Source: CAZLYX01 sp964563885
GTDB taxonomy: Bacteria; Pseudomonadota; Gammaproteobacteria; Burkholderiales; Neisseriaceae
Length of the DNA: 45,111 nt
Direction of reading: 5' to 3'
Assembly (NCBI GenBank): GCA_964563885.1
Contig: CAZLYX010000011.1
Location: 1 to 45,111 of the forward strand
Shown here in pieces: positions 7,220-16,040 of the stretch. Within the stretch, counting starts at the first letter, position 1; each line of letters starts with the position of its first letter. The notes beneath the pieces were generated by a model, which worked only from the letters and a program-made list of their open reading frames with translations, had not been told where the DNA came from and did not search any database. A program made the position numbers and the translations under genes.

Positions 7220-8296
7220 TTATGAGTCAGAACGCTGCTTATAAAAGCGGCTATTAAAATAAACTTCACTACCTTCGCGCAGCAATACCAAACTTACTGC
7301 CGCTAAAGGCAAGCCTACCAGCATACCCACAAAACCCATCAACTGACCAAATGCCATCAACGAAAAAATAACCCAAAACGGTGACAAACCAATACGGTCG
7401 CCCACAATTTTCGGTGTAATTAAAAAACTTTCCAAAAATTGTCCGATGGCAAATACGCCCCATACCATCAACATACCATTCCAAGACCCAAACTGTAATG
7501 CACCTGCAAGCGTTGCCAACAACAAGCCTGTAAACGCACCTAAGTAAGGTACAAACACTAAAATGCCGGCAATCATGCCAATAGCAAAACCTGAATCAAG
7601 ACCAGTGAGCATTAAACCTGTGCCGTAAATCACACCCATAATCAACATCACCATCAGTTGGCCACGCAAAAACTCTCCCAGCACTGAATCCATATTGAGT
7701 GTGATGCGGTTAAACGTATCAATAAATCGTCGTGGCACCAAAGCCTTTATGCCATGCGACCAACGTTGCCAATCTAGCAAAAAGTAATATAACAAAAACG
7801 GTAGCAATACCATATTGGTTGCAATCACTACCACAGAACCACTTTGCTTCATCAAAGTTGGTGCTATTTTTTGAACAGCATCTTTTAAAGAACCAGTATG
7901 CGACTGCAACCAAGTGGTTACGGTTTCACTATTAACAGAAATGTGCATACCTAAATACTTATTCAACCACGGAATCGCCGTATCTTGCATAAATCCAATA
8001 ATCTGCGGCACGCGTGACAGCATATTATTAAATTGCCCAACCAGCATTGGCACAATAATCAACACCAAAGCCAGCAAAATTAACAAAGCCAAGAACATAA
8101 CCAGCATGGCGGCTAAGCCTCTTTTTACCTTATAATTACGCAGTTTCTCTACCAGCGGGTTGAGTATATAGGCCAACACTGCAGCAATAATAAATGGCGC
8201 CATAATATCATTCAAGGCATACAGCAACCACAACACAACTGATGCAACCAAAACACCAACAACCCACGGCGTCATAGTACGTTTCTTCTTTAAATA
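7220..8296 (-). CDS. AI-2E family permease (PerM/YdiK type)
   Basis: A polytopic inner-membrane protein of 358 residues in the AI-2 exporter/PerM family, whose substrates are mostly undefined. It opens with TM segments (WVVGVLVASVVLWLLYAL), then the conserved FIIAAVLAYILNPLVEKL. A central soluble region follows, and the C-terminal TM bundle has the family's GVIYGTGLMLTGLDSGFAIGM and VFVPYLGAFTG stretches. I take ATG 8296 (MYLKKKRTM) because AGGAA lies seven bases upstream; an upstream ATG at 8341 would add 15 residues without a ribosome site. It is divergent from purM. Confidence 0.85.
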   Translation of the reverse strand, partial: YLKKKRTMTPWVVGVLVASVVLWLLYALNDIMAPFIIAAVLAYILNPLVEKLRNYKVKRGLAAMLVMFLALLILLALVLIIVPMLVGQFNNMLSRVPQIIGFMQDTAIPWLNKYLGMHISVNSETVTTWLQSHTGSLKDAVQKIAPTLMKQSGSVVVIATNMVLLPFLLYYFLLDWQRWSHGIKALVPRRFIDTFNRITLNMDSVLGEFLRGQLMVMLIMGVIYGTGLMLTGLDSGFAIGMIAGILVFVPYLGAFTGLLLATLAGALQFGSWNGMLMVWGVFAIGQFLESFLITPKIVGDRIGLSPFWVIFSLMAFGQLMGFVGMLVGLPLAAVSLVLLREGSEVYFNSRFYKQRSDS

Positions 8297-8466
8297 CATA
8301 ATTATTCCTATTTCAATCACCACCAAAACCCAACAAAGCATAACAGTTTCAATAGCGAATACAAAACAGTTTTAAAACTAATCCAACTCAGCCTTAATTC
8401 TCTCGCCAATTTAAGACCAAAATCGGGTAAAATAGCGCGATAATTTTACCATACAGGAATCCCGCC

Positions 8467-9504
8467 ATGAGCCATAATTCACTCAGTTACCGCGATGCTG
8501 GTGTCGACATTGATGCCGGTGACCAATTAGTCGAAAACATCAAGCCGTTTGCAAAACGCACTATGCGTCCTGAAGTATTAGGTGACCTAGGTGGTTTCGG
8601 TGCCCTAGTTGAAATCAATCAAAAATATAAAAATCCAGTATTGGTTTCAGGTACTGACGGTGTAGGTACCAAATTAAGACTGGCATTTGAATGGGATATA
8701 CACAATACCGTCGGCATAGACTTAGTGGCCATGAGCGTGAACGATATTTTAGTACAAGGCGCAGAGCCGTTATTTTTCTTAGATTACTTCGCTTGCGGAA
8801 AGTTAAACGTAGCGCGTGCCACTGATGTAATTAAAGGTATTGCTCAAGGTTGCGAAGAATCTGGTTGCGCACTAATCGGCGGCGAAACTGCAGAAATGCC
8901 AGGTATGTATCCCGAAGGCGAATATGATTTAGCAGGCTTTGCTGTCGGCGTAGTCGAAAAAGACCAAGTGATCAATGGCCGCAGCATCGTTGCTGGTGAC
9001 GTTGTGTTAGGCTTGGCTTCAAACGGTGCCCACTCTAATGGCTATTCCTTAGTACGCAAAATCATCGAGCGTGACAATCCTGAACTTGATGCTGAATTTG
9101 ACAACGGCAAAACTTTACGCCAAGTAATCATTGCCCCCACTCGTTTATACGTGAAGCCTATTTTGGCAACCCTAAAACAATTTACCATCAAAGGCATGGC
9201 ACACATCACCGGTGGTGGCATCAGCGAAAACGTACCGCGTGTACTGCCTGAAAACACAGTAGCTCAAATTAATGCTGATGCATGGCAGTTGCCAAAACTA
9301 TTTCAATGGCTACAGCAAGCAGGTAATGTTGAAGTACAAGAAATGTATCGCACCTTTAACTGCGGCATTGGTATGGTACTGATTGTAGCTCAAGATCAGG
9401 CCAATGCGATTACTGCCCTCCTGCAAGAACAAGGCGAAACAGTTTATCGTTTAGGCGTTGTTCGTGAACGTGTTGGCGATGAGCATCAAACACAAATAGT
9501 TTAA
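8467..9504 (+). CDS. purM: Phosphoribosylformylglycinamidine cyclo-ligase (AIR synthase)
   Basis: Catalyses ATP-dependent closure of formylglycinamidine ribotide to aminoimidazole ribotide, step five of de novo purine synthesis, in the cytosol. At 345 residues it matches the family length. Conserved parts include LSYRDAGVDIDAGDQLVE at the N-terminus, GTDGVGTKLRLAF, DLVAMSVNDILVQGAEPLFFLDY, GCALIGGETAEMPGMY and HITGGGISENVPRVLP. It has its own terminator (9522-9553). CAGGAA lies just upstream of the start. Confidence 0.97.
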   Translation: MSHNSLSYRDAGVDIDAGDQLVENIKPFAKRTMRPEVLGDLGGFGALVEINQKYKNPVLVSGTDGVGTKLRLAFEWDIHNTVGIDLVAMSVNDILVQGAEPLFFLDYFACGKLNVARATDVIKGIAQGCEESGCALIGGETAEMPGMYPEGEYDLAGFAVGVVEKDQVINGRSIVAGDVVLGLASNGAHSNGYSLVRKIIERDNPELDAEFDNGKTLRQVIIAPTRLYVKPILATLKQFTIKGMAHITGGGISENVPRVLPENTVAQINADAWQLPKLFQWLQQAGNVEVQEMYRTFNCGIGMVLIVAQDQANAITALLQEQGETVYRLGVVRERVGDEHQTQIV

Positions 9505-9521
9505 TAGCAGTCATCATTAAC

Positions 9522-9553
9522 AAGGCTACCTGAAAAGAATTCAGGTAGTCTTT
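9522..9553. terminator. purM terminator, inverted DUS pair with one mismatch
   Basis: AGGCTACCTGAA (9523-9534) faces TTCAGGTAGTCT (9540-9551), followed by TTTTT. The second arm is 11/12 to the DUS. Confidence 0.85.
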
Positions 9554-9591
9554 TTATATTAATCTATGCTTGAACCAGAAAGTATAACAAC

Positions 9592-9987
9592 CTACTCTGA
9601 TTTTATTGGCGTACACATTTCAATTAAAAATCCATTATTGTCTCTTACATATCCAACTTTTTGCCCCCACGGCTTTATCGTTATACTTTCAAATTCTGTT
9701 GCTCCTGCATTGATTGCGCTTTGAAAGTCTGTTTCTATATTTTCAGTAGTAAACGCTAATTCAACACCAAACGGCTTCTTTGTATTGGTAATTTTTTCAA
9801 ATCCGCTTTTAAGATTTAAATTACCTAGCTCAATTAAGGCAAAAGCAATTGTGGTTTCGCCTGAAATTAGTTCACCATAATCGTTTTCAGGCGATATGTA
9901 CTTCCGGCTAAAACCAAAAGCCTTTTCATAGAATTCAACTGTTTCAACAACATCTTCAACATAAAGTATCGTGTATGCGTATTCCAT
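9592..9987 (-). CDS. VOC family (glyoxalase/bleomycin-resistance fold) protein
   Basis: A 131-residue protein with two beta-alpha-beta-beta-beta modules typical of the vicinal oxygen chelate fold. The first includes YTILYVEDVVETVEFYEKAFGF, the second opens FGVELAFTTENIETDFQSAINAG and ends with DNNGFLIEMCTP. The terminal Glu of FLIEM is a usual metal ligand in this fold. The first-module His ligand is not obvious, so metal binding and substrate cannot be assigned. It stands alone in a very AT-rich stretch without a DUS of its own, which may mean later acquisition. Confidence 0.8.
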   Translation of the reverse strand: MEYAYTILYVEDVVETVEFYEKAFGFSRKYISPENDYGELISGETTIAFALIELGNLNLKSGFEKITNTKKPFGVELAFTTENIETDFQSAINAGATEFESITIKPWGQKVGYVRDNNGFLIEMCTPIKSE

Positions 9988-10105
9988 TAATTAATTCCAA
10001 GTTAAATTTTTTAAAATGTAAGTCGCTTAATAAAAATAATCTTTTGAACAACTACTTCTTTAATACTTTTAAAATAAACTAAAATGATAAGTACGCTTAA
10101 AATAC

Positions 10106-10135
10106 AAAAACGGAATCTGTTCAGATTCCGTTTTT
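10106..10135. terminator. Terminator of the Ala-rich lipoprotein gene
   Basis: AAAAACGGAATCTG (10106-10119) and CAGATTCCGTTTTT (10122-10135) form a perfect 14-bp stem with a T run on either strand. It is one of the few intrinsic terminators here not built from DUS. Confidence 0.9.
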
Positions 10136-10159
10136 AATAAAGCAATAGTCAGCTTATTA

Positions 10160-10459
10160 TTATTTTGCAACAGCAGAAGCAGCAGCAGAAGCAGCATGTG
10201 CAGCATCACTAGCAGCAGCAGTTGCAGTTTGTGCAGCATCGCTAGCAGTTTGTGCAGCTTCGCTGGCAACAGCAGAAACTTCAGAAGTTGCAATTGCAGC
10301 GGCATCAGAAGCAGCTACAGTAGCTTCAGATGCTGCAACTACTGCATCGCTAGCAGCTGCAGAAGCTGTAGCAGCAGCGTCTGCAGCTGTATCGGCTTGG
10401 CCGCCACAAGCAGCTAGAAACAAAGACATTAGGGCAGCAGCAAACAGTGATTTTTTCAT
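10160..10459 (-). CDS. Alanine-rich small lipoprotein
   Basis: The true start is ATG 10459 (MKKSLFAAALMSLFLAACGG), with AGAAGG upstream. A longer in-frame opening at 10507 lacks a signal. The lipobox LAAC is followed by a tail almost wholly of Ala, Ser, Asp, Glu, Val and Thr in heptad-like repeats (AASDAAxxA, ASEAxxxA). This suggests a long amphipathic helix anchored to a membrane, somewhat like Lpp-type lipoproteins. The mature protein is about 80 residues. The DNA is correspondingly repetitive (GCAGCAG and AGCAGAAGC runs) and prone to slippage. No function can be assigned. Confidence 0.8.
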   Translation of the reverse strand: MKKSLFAAALMSLFLAACGGQADTAADAAATASAAASDAVVAASEATVAASDAAAIATSEVSAVASEAAQTASDAAQTATAAASDAAHAASAAASAVAK

Positions 10460-10968
10460 TTTTTCAATACCTTCTATATTGTTAAACTTAAAGGGACAAT
10501 CATTCAAGCAAAGTATTTATCAACTTGCTTGATACAAAAATTAAATTCAAAGCTGAATTTTTCATAATTATGCACGAGCAGGTGCTTGAATGCAATTGCT
10601 TTAATCGGAGTTTTATCTCTCTCTGGTATCAACAACACTAACAGTTACACCATACCAGAAGCCATAGAATGCATGATTTTGTTTAAGTTATGTTAACAAT
10701 AACAAAGAGTTCCTTAATTTACATACATGTTTTATCAAACTACACCTGCTTTCTCTAAAATATATAGATTATTACCTGTTCAAAAAAACTTTAAAACTTT
10801 CCCTTAAAGTTGCAAAAAAACAACACAAAAGCAGAATAAAAAGGATATTTTTTGTCTTTTTCTACTAAAACAGTATAGGGAGCTACCCCTAGAATGCATT
10901 AATACCACCCTCTAAGTTGTGTTAAAATAGCCGCACTAGTCCACTTACCATTTAAAGGAAATACCTCT
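10460..10968. other. Long AT-rich intergenic region between divergent genes
   Basis: No gene, RNA or DUS recognised in 509 bases. It must hold promoters for both flanking genes. TAAAAT at 10923-10928 is a possible -10 for the FKBP gene, without a clear -35. Confidence 0.5.
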
Positions 10969-11448
10969 ATGAGTATCTCAAAAAATTCTGTTGTGACGCT
11001 GCATTACGAAATGTTTGATGCCAACGTGCAATTAATCGATAAAACTGAAGAACCAATCGCTTATCTTCATGGTGGTTATGACGGTATTTTTCCGTTGGTA
11101 GAAGAAGCATTGCACGGCAAAAACGTTGGTGACACCATTGATGTTGTTTTGGCACCTGACGATGCTTTTGGTGAACAAGATCCAGAATTAATTCGTGTTG
11201 AAGAAGCCAATGTTTTTCCCGTTGAAGTAGAAGTAGGCCTTATGTTTGAAACCGATGACCCAGAAACGGGTGAAACTTTGATTTATCGTGTTACTGATGT
11301 AGCAGATGGCAAAGTGGTTGTAGATGGTAACCATCCTTTAGCTGGCATGAAAATTCGCTTTAAAGGCACGGTAGAAAGTATTCGTGAAGCCAGTCAAGAA
11401 GAATTAGATCACGGGCATGTTCATGGAGCTGGCGGCCACCACCACTAA
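10969..11448 (+). CDS. FKBP-type peptidyl-prolyl isomerase, SlyD-like
   Basis: A 159-residue cytosolic cis-trans prolyl isomerase and chaperone of the SlyD/FkpB group. It begins VVTLHYEMFDANVQLIDKT, shows the FKBP motif IFPLVEEALHGKNVGDTIDVVLAPDDAFGE, then an inserted-flap region (EVGLMFETDDPETGETLIYRVTDV) and returns with NHPLAGMKIRFKGTV. The C-terminus is a short His-rich tail (HGHVHGAGGHHH), which in SlyD binds nickel and zinc. The tail is much shorter than in E. coli SlyD. AAAGGA precedes the ATG. Confidence 0.92.
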   Translation: MSISKNSVVTLHYEMFDANVQLIDKTEEPIAYLHGGYDGIFPLVEEALHGKNVGDTIDVVLAPDDAFGEQDPELIRVEEANVFPVEVEVGLMFETDDPETGETLIYRVTDVADGKVVVDGNHPLAGMKIRFKGTVESIREASQEELDHGHVHGAGGHHH

Positions 11449-11536
11449 AACCACTGTGTACATGTTTTGTTGAAAAAAATCTACTGAATTTAAATATTCC
11501 AGTAGCTTTTTAACTTACTATGCAAAGCATAAGCAA

Positions 11537-11566
11537 AAGGCTACCTGAATAATTTCAGGTAGCCTT
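11537..11566. terminator. Bidirectional terminator, inverted DUS pair
   Basis: AGGCTACCTGAA (11538-11549) and TTCAGGTAGCCT (11554-11565) lie between the convergent FKBP and purA genes. Confidence 0.88.
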
Positions 11567-11581
11567 ATTTATTCAGACTAA

Positions 11582-12877
11582 TCAAGCAAACGGATGATCT
11601 AATACAATTGTTTCATCACGATCAGGGCCAGTAGACACCATGGCAATAGGCGCGCCGCAAATTTCAGCAATGCGTGTTAAATAAGCTTTTGCATTTACTG
11701 GTAATTTATCATACTCTTGCACACCAAAACTAGAATCACTCCAACCTGGAAGTGTTTCATAAATTGGTTTGCAGTTTTCTACTGCATCGGCACCAAAGGG
11801 TAAAATATCGGTCTTGGTTCCATCTGCCAATTCATAACCAACGCCGATTTTGATTTCATCAATACCGTCCATTACATCCAACTTAGTGATACACATTCCA
11901 GTGATGCCGTTAACTTGAATTGAGCGTTTTAACGCAGCTGCATCAAACCAACCACAACGACGAGCACGCCCAGTAGTAGCACCAAACTCTTGGCCACGCT
12001 CTCCTAAACCTTGTCCAACATCATCAAACAACTCAGTTGGAAATGGGCCAGAGCCTACGCGAGTGGTATAAGCTTTTACAATGCCTAATACGTAGTTCAG
12101 CATTTGTGGTGGCACACCAGCACCTGGTGATGCAGCACCAGCAACACAATTAGAAGAAGTAACAAAAGGATATGTACCGTGATCAATATCTAACAAGGTA
12201 CCTTGCGCACCTTCAAATAGAATTTTTTCATTTTTTTGGCCTTTTTCGTACAAAATTCGTGATACATCAGCCACCATTGGGCGAACCCGCTCAACAAATG
12301 TTTTAATTTCTGCGAATACATCATCAAATTTCACCGGCTCAGCTTGGTGCAAATGCACTAATTGCACATTGTATAACTCAATATTTGCTTCTAACTTAGC
12401 TTTTAATTTTTCTAAATCAAATAAATCGACCACACGAATAGCACGACGAGCAACTTTGTCCTCATACGCTGGACCAATGCCGCGACCTGTGGTGCCAATT
12501 TTATCTTCTCCACGCGATGCTTCGCGAGCTTGGTCTAAAGCAACGTGATAAGACAAAATTAGTGGGCAAGTTGGCGCAATTTTCAAACGCTCAGCCACTT
12601 TGATGCCAGCAGCTTCAAGTTGATCCACTTCTTTTAACAGTGCTACTGGGCTCAGCACTACGCCAGAGCCGATATAACAATCGACACCTTCTCGTAAAAT
12701 GCCACTAGGAATAAGGTGTAATACGGTTTTCTTACCTGCAACCACTAAAGTATGGCCAGCATTGTGCCCACCTTGGAAGCGAACTACGCCGCTAGCTTGG
12801 TTTGTCAGCCAGTCAACAATTTTACCCTTACCTTCATCACCCCATTGGGAACCAATCACCACTACATTTTTAGACAT
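11582..12877 (-). CDS. purA: Adenylosuccinate synthetase
   Basis: Joins IMP and aspartate using GTP to form adenylosuccinate, the first committed step to AMP. The 431 residues fit the family. Seen are the GTP-binding SQWGDEGKGKIVD near the N-terminus with the catalytic Asp, GGHNAGHT, GTTGRGIGPAYEDK, FEGAQGTLLDIDHGTYPFVTSSN, TRVGSGPFPTEL and the C-terminal VSTGPDRDETI. It lies 20 bases after hisZ and is probably cotranscribed, as in other Neisseriaceae. Confidence 0.97.
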   Translation of the reverse strand: MSKNVVVIGSQWGDEGKGKIVDWLTNQASGVVRFQGGHNAGHTLVVAGKKTVLHLIPSGILREGVDCYIGSGVVLSPVALLKEVDQLEAAGIKVAERLKIAPTCPLILSYHVALDQAREASRGEDKIGTTGRGIGPAYEDKVARRAIRVVDLFDLEKLKAKLEANIELYNVQLVHLHQAEPVKFDDVFAEIKTFVERVRPMVADVSRILYEKGQKNEKILFEGAQGTLLDIDHGTYPFVTSSNCVAGAASPGAGVPPQMLNYVLGIVKAYTTRVGSGPFPTELFDDVGQGLGERGQEFGATTGRARRCGWFDAAALKRSIQVNGITGMCITKLDVMDGIDEIKIGVGYELADGTKTDILPFGADAVENCKPIYETLPGWSDSSFGVQEYDKLPVNAKAYLTRIAEICGAPIAMVSTGPDRDETIVLDHPFA

Positions 12878-12897
12878 GATGTTAACCTATTTTCAAT

Positions 12898-14043
12898 TTA
12901 GTTATCTTCAACTACAACCCATTGGCCACTTTGTTGCTGCAATCGCCGTCCTGCTTGATTCTGCTGATGTTCATACTCAATTACTACACATTGACCTTTG
13001 GCACGAAGTGCTTCCACGGCATCTTTAGCTGTGGGCAAATCCTGATACCAAATGCTTACTGGTGCTGCACGATCATTTTCAGGTAGCCTTCCAATGAATT
13101 TACGTAGATCAAAACTGAAGCCAGTAGCGGGACGCGCTCGGCCAAAGTATTCACCTAATCCATCATAACGTCCACCGCGCGCCACTGCATCATGTGCATC
13201 CATTCCATAAGCCGCATACAGCAAACCAGTATGATAATTGTCTACACGAAGTTCGGATAAATCGACATGCACAGTTTGCGAAGGGAAAGCACGACAAACT
13301 ATTTCCAGCTCATCTAATGCATGATTAATAGCGCTTAAATCTGGTAGTTTCAACCGAGCTTCTTGCAAAACTGCAACTCCACCATATAAAGTCGGTAGTA
13401 ATGAAAAGGCGGTAATCCACATTTCTTCTAATTGCCAATTACTCACTAAAGCATGCACAGCTTCAGCGTCTTTATCTTGCATCAGCGCCAACAGCTCAGT
13501 AGATTGTTTTTCACTAAGTTCAGCTGCTTCAGCTAAAGCTCGGAATACACCGATATGTCCCAAAGATAATAATAGTTCACCCACGTTGCCAATCTTGAGA
13601 CTTTGAAGCATCAAATTAATAAGCTCAATATCTGCTTCAATGCCAGCATAGCCATATAATTCAGCACCCACTTGCAAAGGCTCACGAGTGTTCAAAAAAC
13701 CATCTGGACGCGCATGCAAAACTGAACCTGCATAACAAAGACGGTTAATACCATTATTAGCAGACAATAAATGGGCATCAATTCGGGCAACTTGCGGAGT
13801 AATATCTGCACGCAAGCCAAGCTGTCGGCCACTAAGTTGGTCAACCACCAAAATCGTTTTTAAAGATAAACCCGGATCAATATGAGTTAGAAGTGAATTA
13901 CTGTACTCCATTAGTGGAGGCTGCACCAATTCATATCCATGCACTCTGAATAGCGCCAATAGATGCTCTTTTGCACTTTCCATTTGGCGCGCGGCAGAAG
14001 GAAGAATATCGGCAATATGTTCGGGGAGCTGCCAAGATTGCAT
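12898..14043 (-). CDS. hisZ: ATP phosphoribosyltransferase regulatory subunit
   Basis: A histidyl-tRNA-synthetase-like paralogue that partners short-form HisG in the first step of histidine synthesis. The 381 residues begin with LPEHIADILPSAARQMESAKEHLLALF and contain class II synthetase-like motifs (ELVQPPLMEYSNSLL, LGLRADITPQVARIDAH, ARGGRYDGLGEYFGRARPATGFSFDL). It is shorter than HisRS and lacks the anticodon-binding domain. It is first in an operon with purA. The leader holds a hairpin (14068-14087) just before the ribosome site. One DUS lies inside the gene at 13078. Confidence 0.93.
   Translation of the reverse strand: MQSWQLPEHIADILPSAARQMESAKEHLLALFRVHGYELVQPPLMEYSNSLLTHIDPGLSLKTILVVDQLSGRQLGLRADITPQVARIDAHLLSANNGINRLCYAGSVLHARPDGFLNTREPLQVGAELYGYAGIEADIELINLMLQSLKIGNVGELLLSLGHIGVFRALAEAAELSEKQSTELLALMQDKDAEAVHALVSNWQLEEMWITAFSLLPTLYGGVAVLQEARLKLPDLSAINHALDELEIVCRAFPSQTVHVDLSELRVDNYHTGLLYAAYGMDAHDAVARGGRYDGLGEYFGRARPATGFSFDLRKFIGRLPENDRAAPVSIWYQDLPTAKDAVEALRAKGQCVVIEYEHQQNQAGRRLQQQSGQWVVVEDN
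13078..13089 (-). repeat. DUS inside hisZ
   Basis: Exact TTCAGGTAGCCT on the plus strand, within codons near the hisZ 3' third. Confidence 0.88.
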
Positions 14044-14067
14044 TAGATTTCTCTCGGACGTAACTAA

Positions 14068-14087
14068 AGGCGGGAGTATTCCCGCCT
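14068..14087. promoter_or_regulatory. Hairpin in the hisZ leader
   Basis: AGGCGGGA (14068-14075) and TCCCGCCT (14080-14087) pair perfectly around GTAT, about 25 bases upstream of the hisZ start. In the hisZ direction only a short TTT follows, so it could be a weak terminator, an attenuator or a 5' stabiliser. Confidence 0.5.
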
Positions 14088-14169
14088 GTAGGTTATTAAA
14101 GTATTATTTTAACACAATTTCACTGTTTCGGCAGTATGTTTAAGTTGCCAGTGTTAAAAAGCAAACCAG

Positions 14170-14192
14170 CCACCTGAAAGCCTTTCAGGTAG
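14170..14192 (-). terminator. Probable uppP terminator from degenerate DUS arms
   Basis: CCACCTGAAAG and CTTTCAGGTAG face each other almost without a loop. In the minus direction they are followed by a T-rich stretch. The arms are DUS-like but each misses the exact 12-mer. Confidence 0.55.
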
Positions 14193-14290
14193 TTTTACAA
14201 TATGAATTAAATTTAAAATAATTACAATATGTTACGCGTTGTATTTCTATTTTATATCTTGAATTTTCCGATTTTATTGGTACAAGATAT

Positions 14291-15112
14291 TCAATCCCAT
14301 TTAACCCAATCAAACCACCAAGTCAGCAAAATCAGGCCACCAAAAATAATACGATAGTATGCAAAGGGGACATAATTTTTACTGGCCACAAATTTCAATA
14401 ATGCTTTTACTGCCAGTAAACCCGCCACAAAAGCGGCGACAAAACCAATTACAATCAGACCAATATCTTGAGCGCTAAAGTCTTTATAATGTTTCAACAC
14501 ATCATAAGTTGTGGCAGCAATCATCACTGGAACAGCCAGAAAAAATGAAAATTCAGTGGCAACTTTACGTTCCAAACCCCATATCATGCCACCCATAATG
14601 GTGCTACCTGAACGAGAAGTGCCTGGAATCAGAGCCAGTATTTGTGCTAAACCAACCACCAGTGCATCTTTAACCCTCATATCATCTACGCTAGTGACTT
14701 TAGGTGTTCTATGCATTTGGCGTTTTTCAACCCACAAAATAATAAACCCACCAACAACCAATGCTATAGCCACAATGATTGGGTTAAACAACACTTCTTT
14801 GATGTATTTACTAAACAACAATCCTACCACGGCCGCCGGAATAAACGCCACCATCAGGTTTATCACAAAACGGTTTACAATTTTATCGTGCCCAACATTA
14901 CGGATTACATGAGAAAAACGCTTGCGGTATTCAAACACCACCGCCAATACAGCACCCAGTTGAATGGCAATTTCAAATACACGCTCATTACTTTTAAAAT
15001 CCAGTAAACTACCAAACACAATTAAATGGCCGGTGCTGGAAATGGGTAAAAATTCAGTTAAGCCTTCGATAATTCCTAAAATCAAGGCCTTAAACATGAT
15101 GACAATATCCAT
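14291..15112 (-). CDS. uppP: Undecaprenyl-diphosphatase
   Basis: An integral membrane phosphatase that recycles undecaprenyl pyrophosphate to the monophosphate carrier used for peptidoglycan and other surface glycans; overexpression gives bacitracin resistance. The chosen start (MDIVIMFKALILGIIEG) gives 273 residues, equal to the E. coli protein, with AGAAAGAAG upstream. A longer frame from 15169 adds an unlikely leader. Both family motifs are present: GLTEFLPISSTGHL near the N-terminus with the catalytic Glu, and IPGTSRSGSTIMGG near the middle. About eight TM helices are visible. Confidence 0.95.
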   Translation of the reverse strand: MDIVIMFKALILGIIEGLTEFLPISSTGHLIVFGSLLDFKSNERVFEIAIQLGAVLAVVFEYRKRFSHVIRNVGHDKIVNRFVINLMVAFIPAAVVGLLFSKYIKEVLFNPIIVAIALVVGGFIILWVEKRQMHRTPKVTSVDDMRVKDALVVGLAQILALIPGTSRSGSTIMGGMIWGLERKVATEFSFFLAVPVMIAATTYDVLKHYKDFSAQDIGLIVIGFVAAFVAGLLAVKALLKFVASKNYVPFAYYRIIFGGLILLTWWFDWVKWD

Positions 15113-15264
15113 AAATCTTCTTTCTTGTTCAATTAAGCTATTTATAGACCAAGCCAACTGAACATACATAGCATTTCTACACAGTTTTTTGAAAGCAGCT
15201 GGTCAATACCAACATCTATATTTTTCAGCTCATTAAGCAAACGCATTATTCTACTTATAAAACA

Positions 15265-15291
15265 TTCAGGCAGCCTCAAAGGCTGCCTGAA
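15265..15291. terminator. dsbA terminator built from variant-dialect DUS
   Basis: TTCAGGCAGCCT (15265-15276) and AGGCTGCCTGAA (15280-15291) face each other around CAA. Both arms carry the same A-to-G change relative to the main repeat, which is the Simonsiella-type spelling. Confidence 0.8.
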
Positions 15292-15307
15292 TGTAACAAT
15301 TTAATGT

Positions 15308-16024
15308 TTAACGGTTGGCCGACTTAGCAATGGCTGCGCCCTTACTTTTCATTTTCACCGATGATTTGACTGGCACATCGCTCTTAACCGGCGCTTTCAT
15401 GCCACGATCAGTGCGTACTTTTTGCACCAATTCATCAATGGTTCTCATACCATTTTCCCAGCCTTGTTTAAACTCAACTTGGTATTTTCCACCCACAATA
15501 ACAACAGGAGTAGAACTAATCTTATAATCATTAGTGAGTTGCTGCATTTTTTTCGCCTCGGCCTGATTACTAAAGCCATCAAATGCAGACAATACTTTCT
15601 GACTATTAAATGTTTTTTGTTGCGCTGCCCACTGCTTAAAAGCAGCAGGCTCTTCCAAATTTATTTTCTTTTCGAAAATCGCATCAAAAACTGCTGGATT
15701 AGCACGGAATTTTTCACCTGAAACATTTACCGCAGCAGCAATACGCGCCAAGCCTAACATTTCATCGCCCCAAACCACATGTTCAGTGCGCAGATAAGTG
15801 TCGCTTGGAAAAGCTTGAGCATGTTTGAGCAAAAACTGATCCAAATGGTAACAATGAATACAGGTGTAGCCAAAAAACTCTAATACTTCCACTTTGTCTG
15901 CTTGTAATTGCGGAATCGGCTTAGCCAATACGGTGTAATCCGTACCCTCTTGCACCGCTGCGTAGACATTGGTAGCCAGCAGAAAAAATGCTGTTACTGT
16001 TAGTAGTTCCTTGAATTTCATCAT
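15308..16024 (-). CDS. dsbA: Periplasmic thiol:disulfide interchange protein DsbA
   Basis: Introduces disulfide bonds into exported proteins, including pilins. The 238-residue precursor has a signal peptide (FKELLTVTAFFLLATNVYAA), a thioredoxin active site C55-I-H-C58 in FFGYTCIHCYHLDQF, the helical insert, and a cis-proline loop SSTPVVIVGG. CIHC differs from the CPHC of E. coli. The last ~30 residues form a Lys/Ser/Val-rich tail (PVKSDVPVKSSVKMKSKG) beyond the fold. AAGGAAATT precedes the start. It lies 16 bases after the SPOR gene and is likely in its operon. Confidence 0.93.
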   Translation of the reverse strand: MMKFKELLTVTAFFLLATNVYAAVQEGTDYTVLAKPIPQLQADKVEVLEFFGYTCIHCYHLDQFLLKHAQAFPSDTYLRTEHVVWGDEMLGLARIAAAVNVSGEKFRANPAVFDAIFEKKINLEEPAAFKQWAAQQKTFNSQKVLSAFDGFSNQAEAKKMQQLTNDYKISSTPVVIVGGKYQVEFKQGWENGMRTIDELVQKVRTDRGMKAPVKSDVPVKSSVKMKSKGAAIAKSANR

Positions 16025-16040
16025 AATTTCCTTAGTATGT

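Noticed and set aside
10160..10507. Longer start for the Ala-rich lipoprotein at 10507
   Set aside because: It would put 16 residues before the signal peptide. ATG 10459 has AGAAGG and a proper lipoprotein signal.
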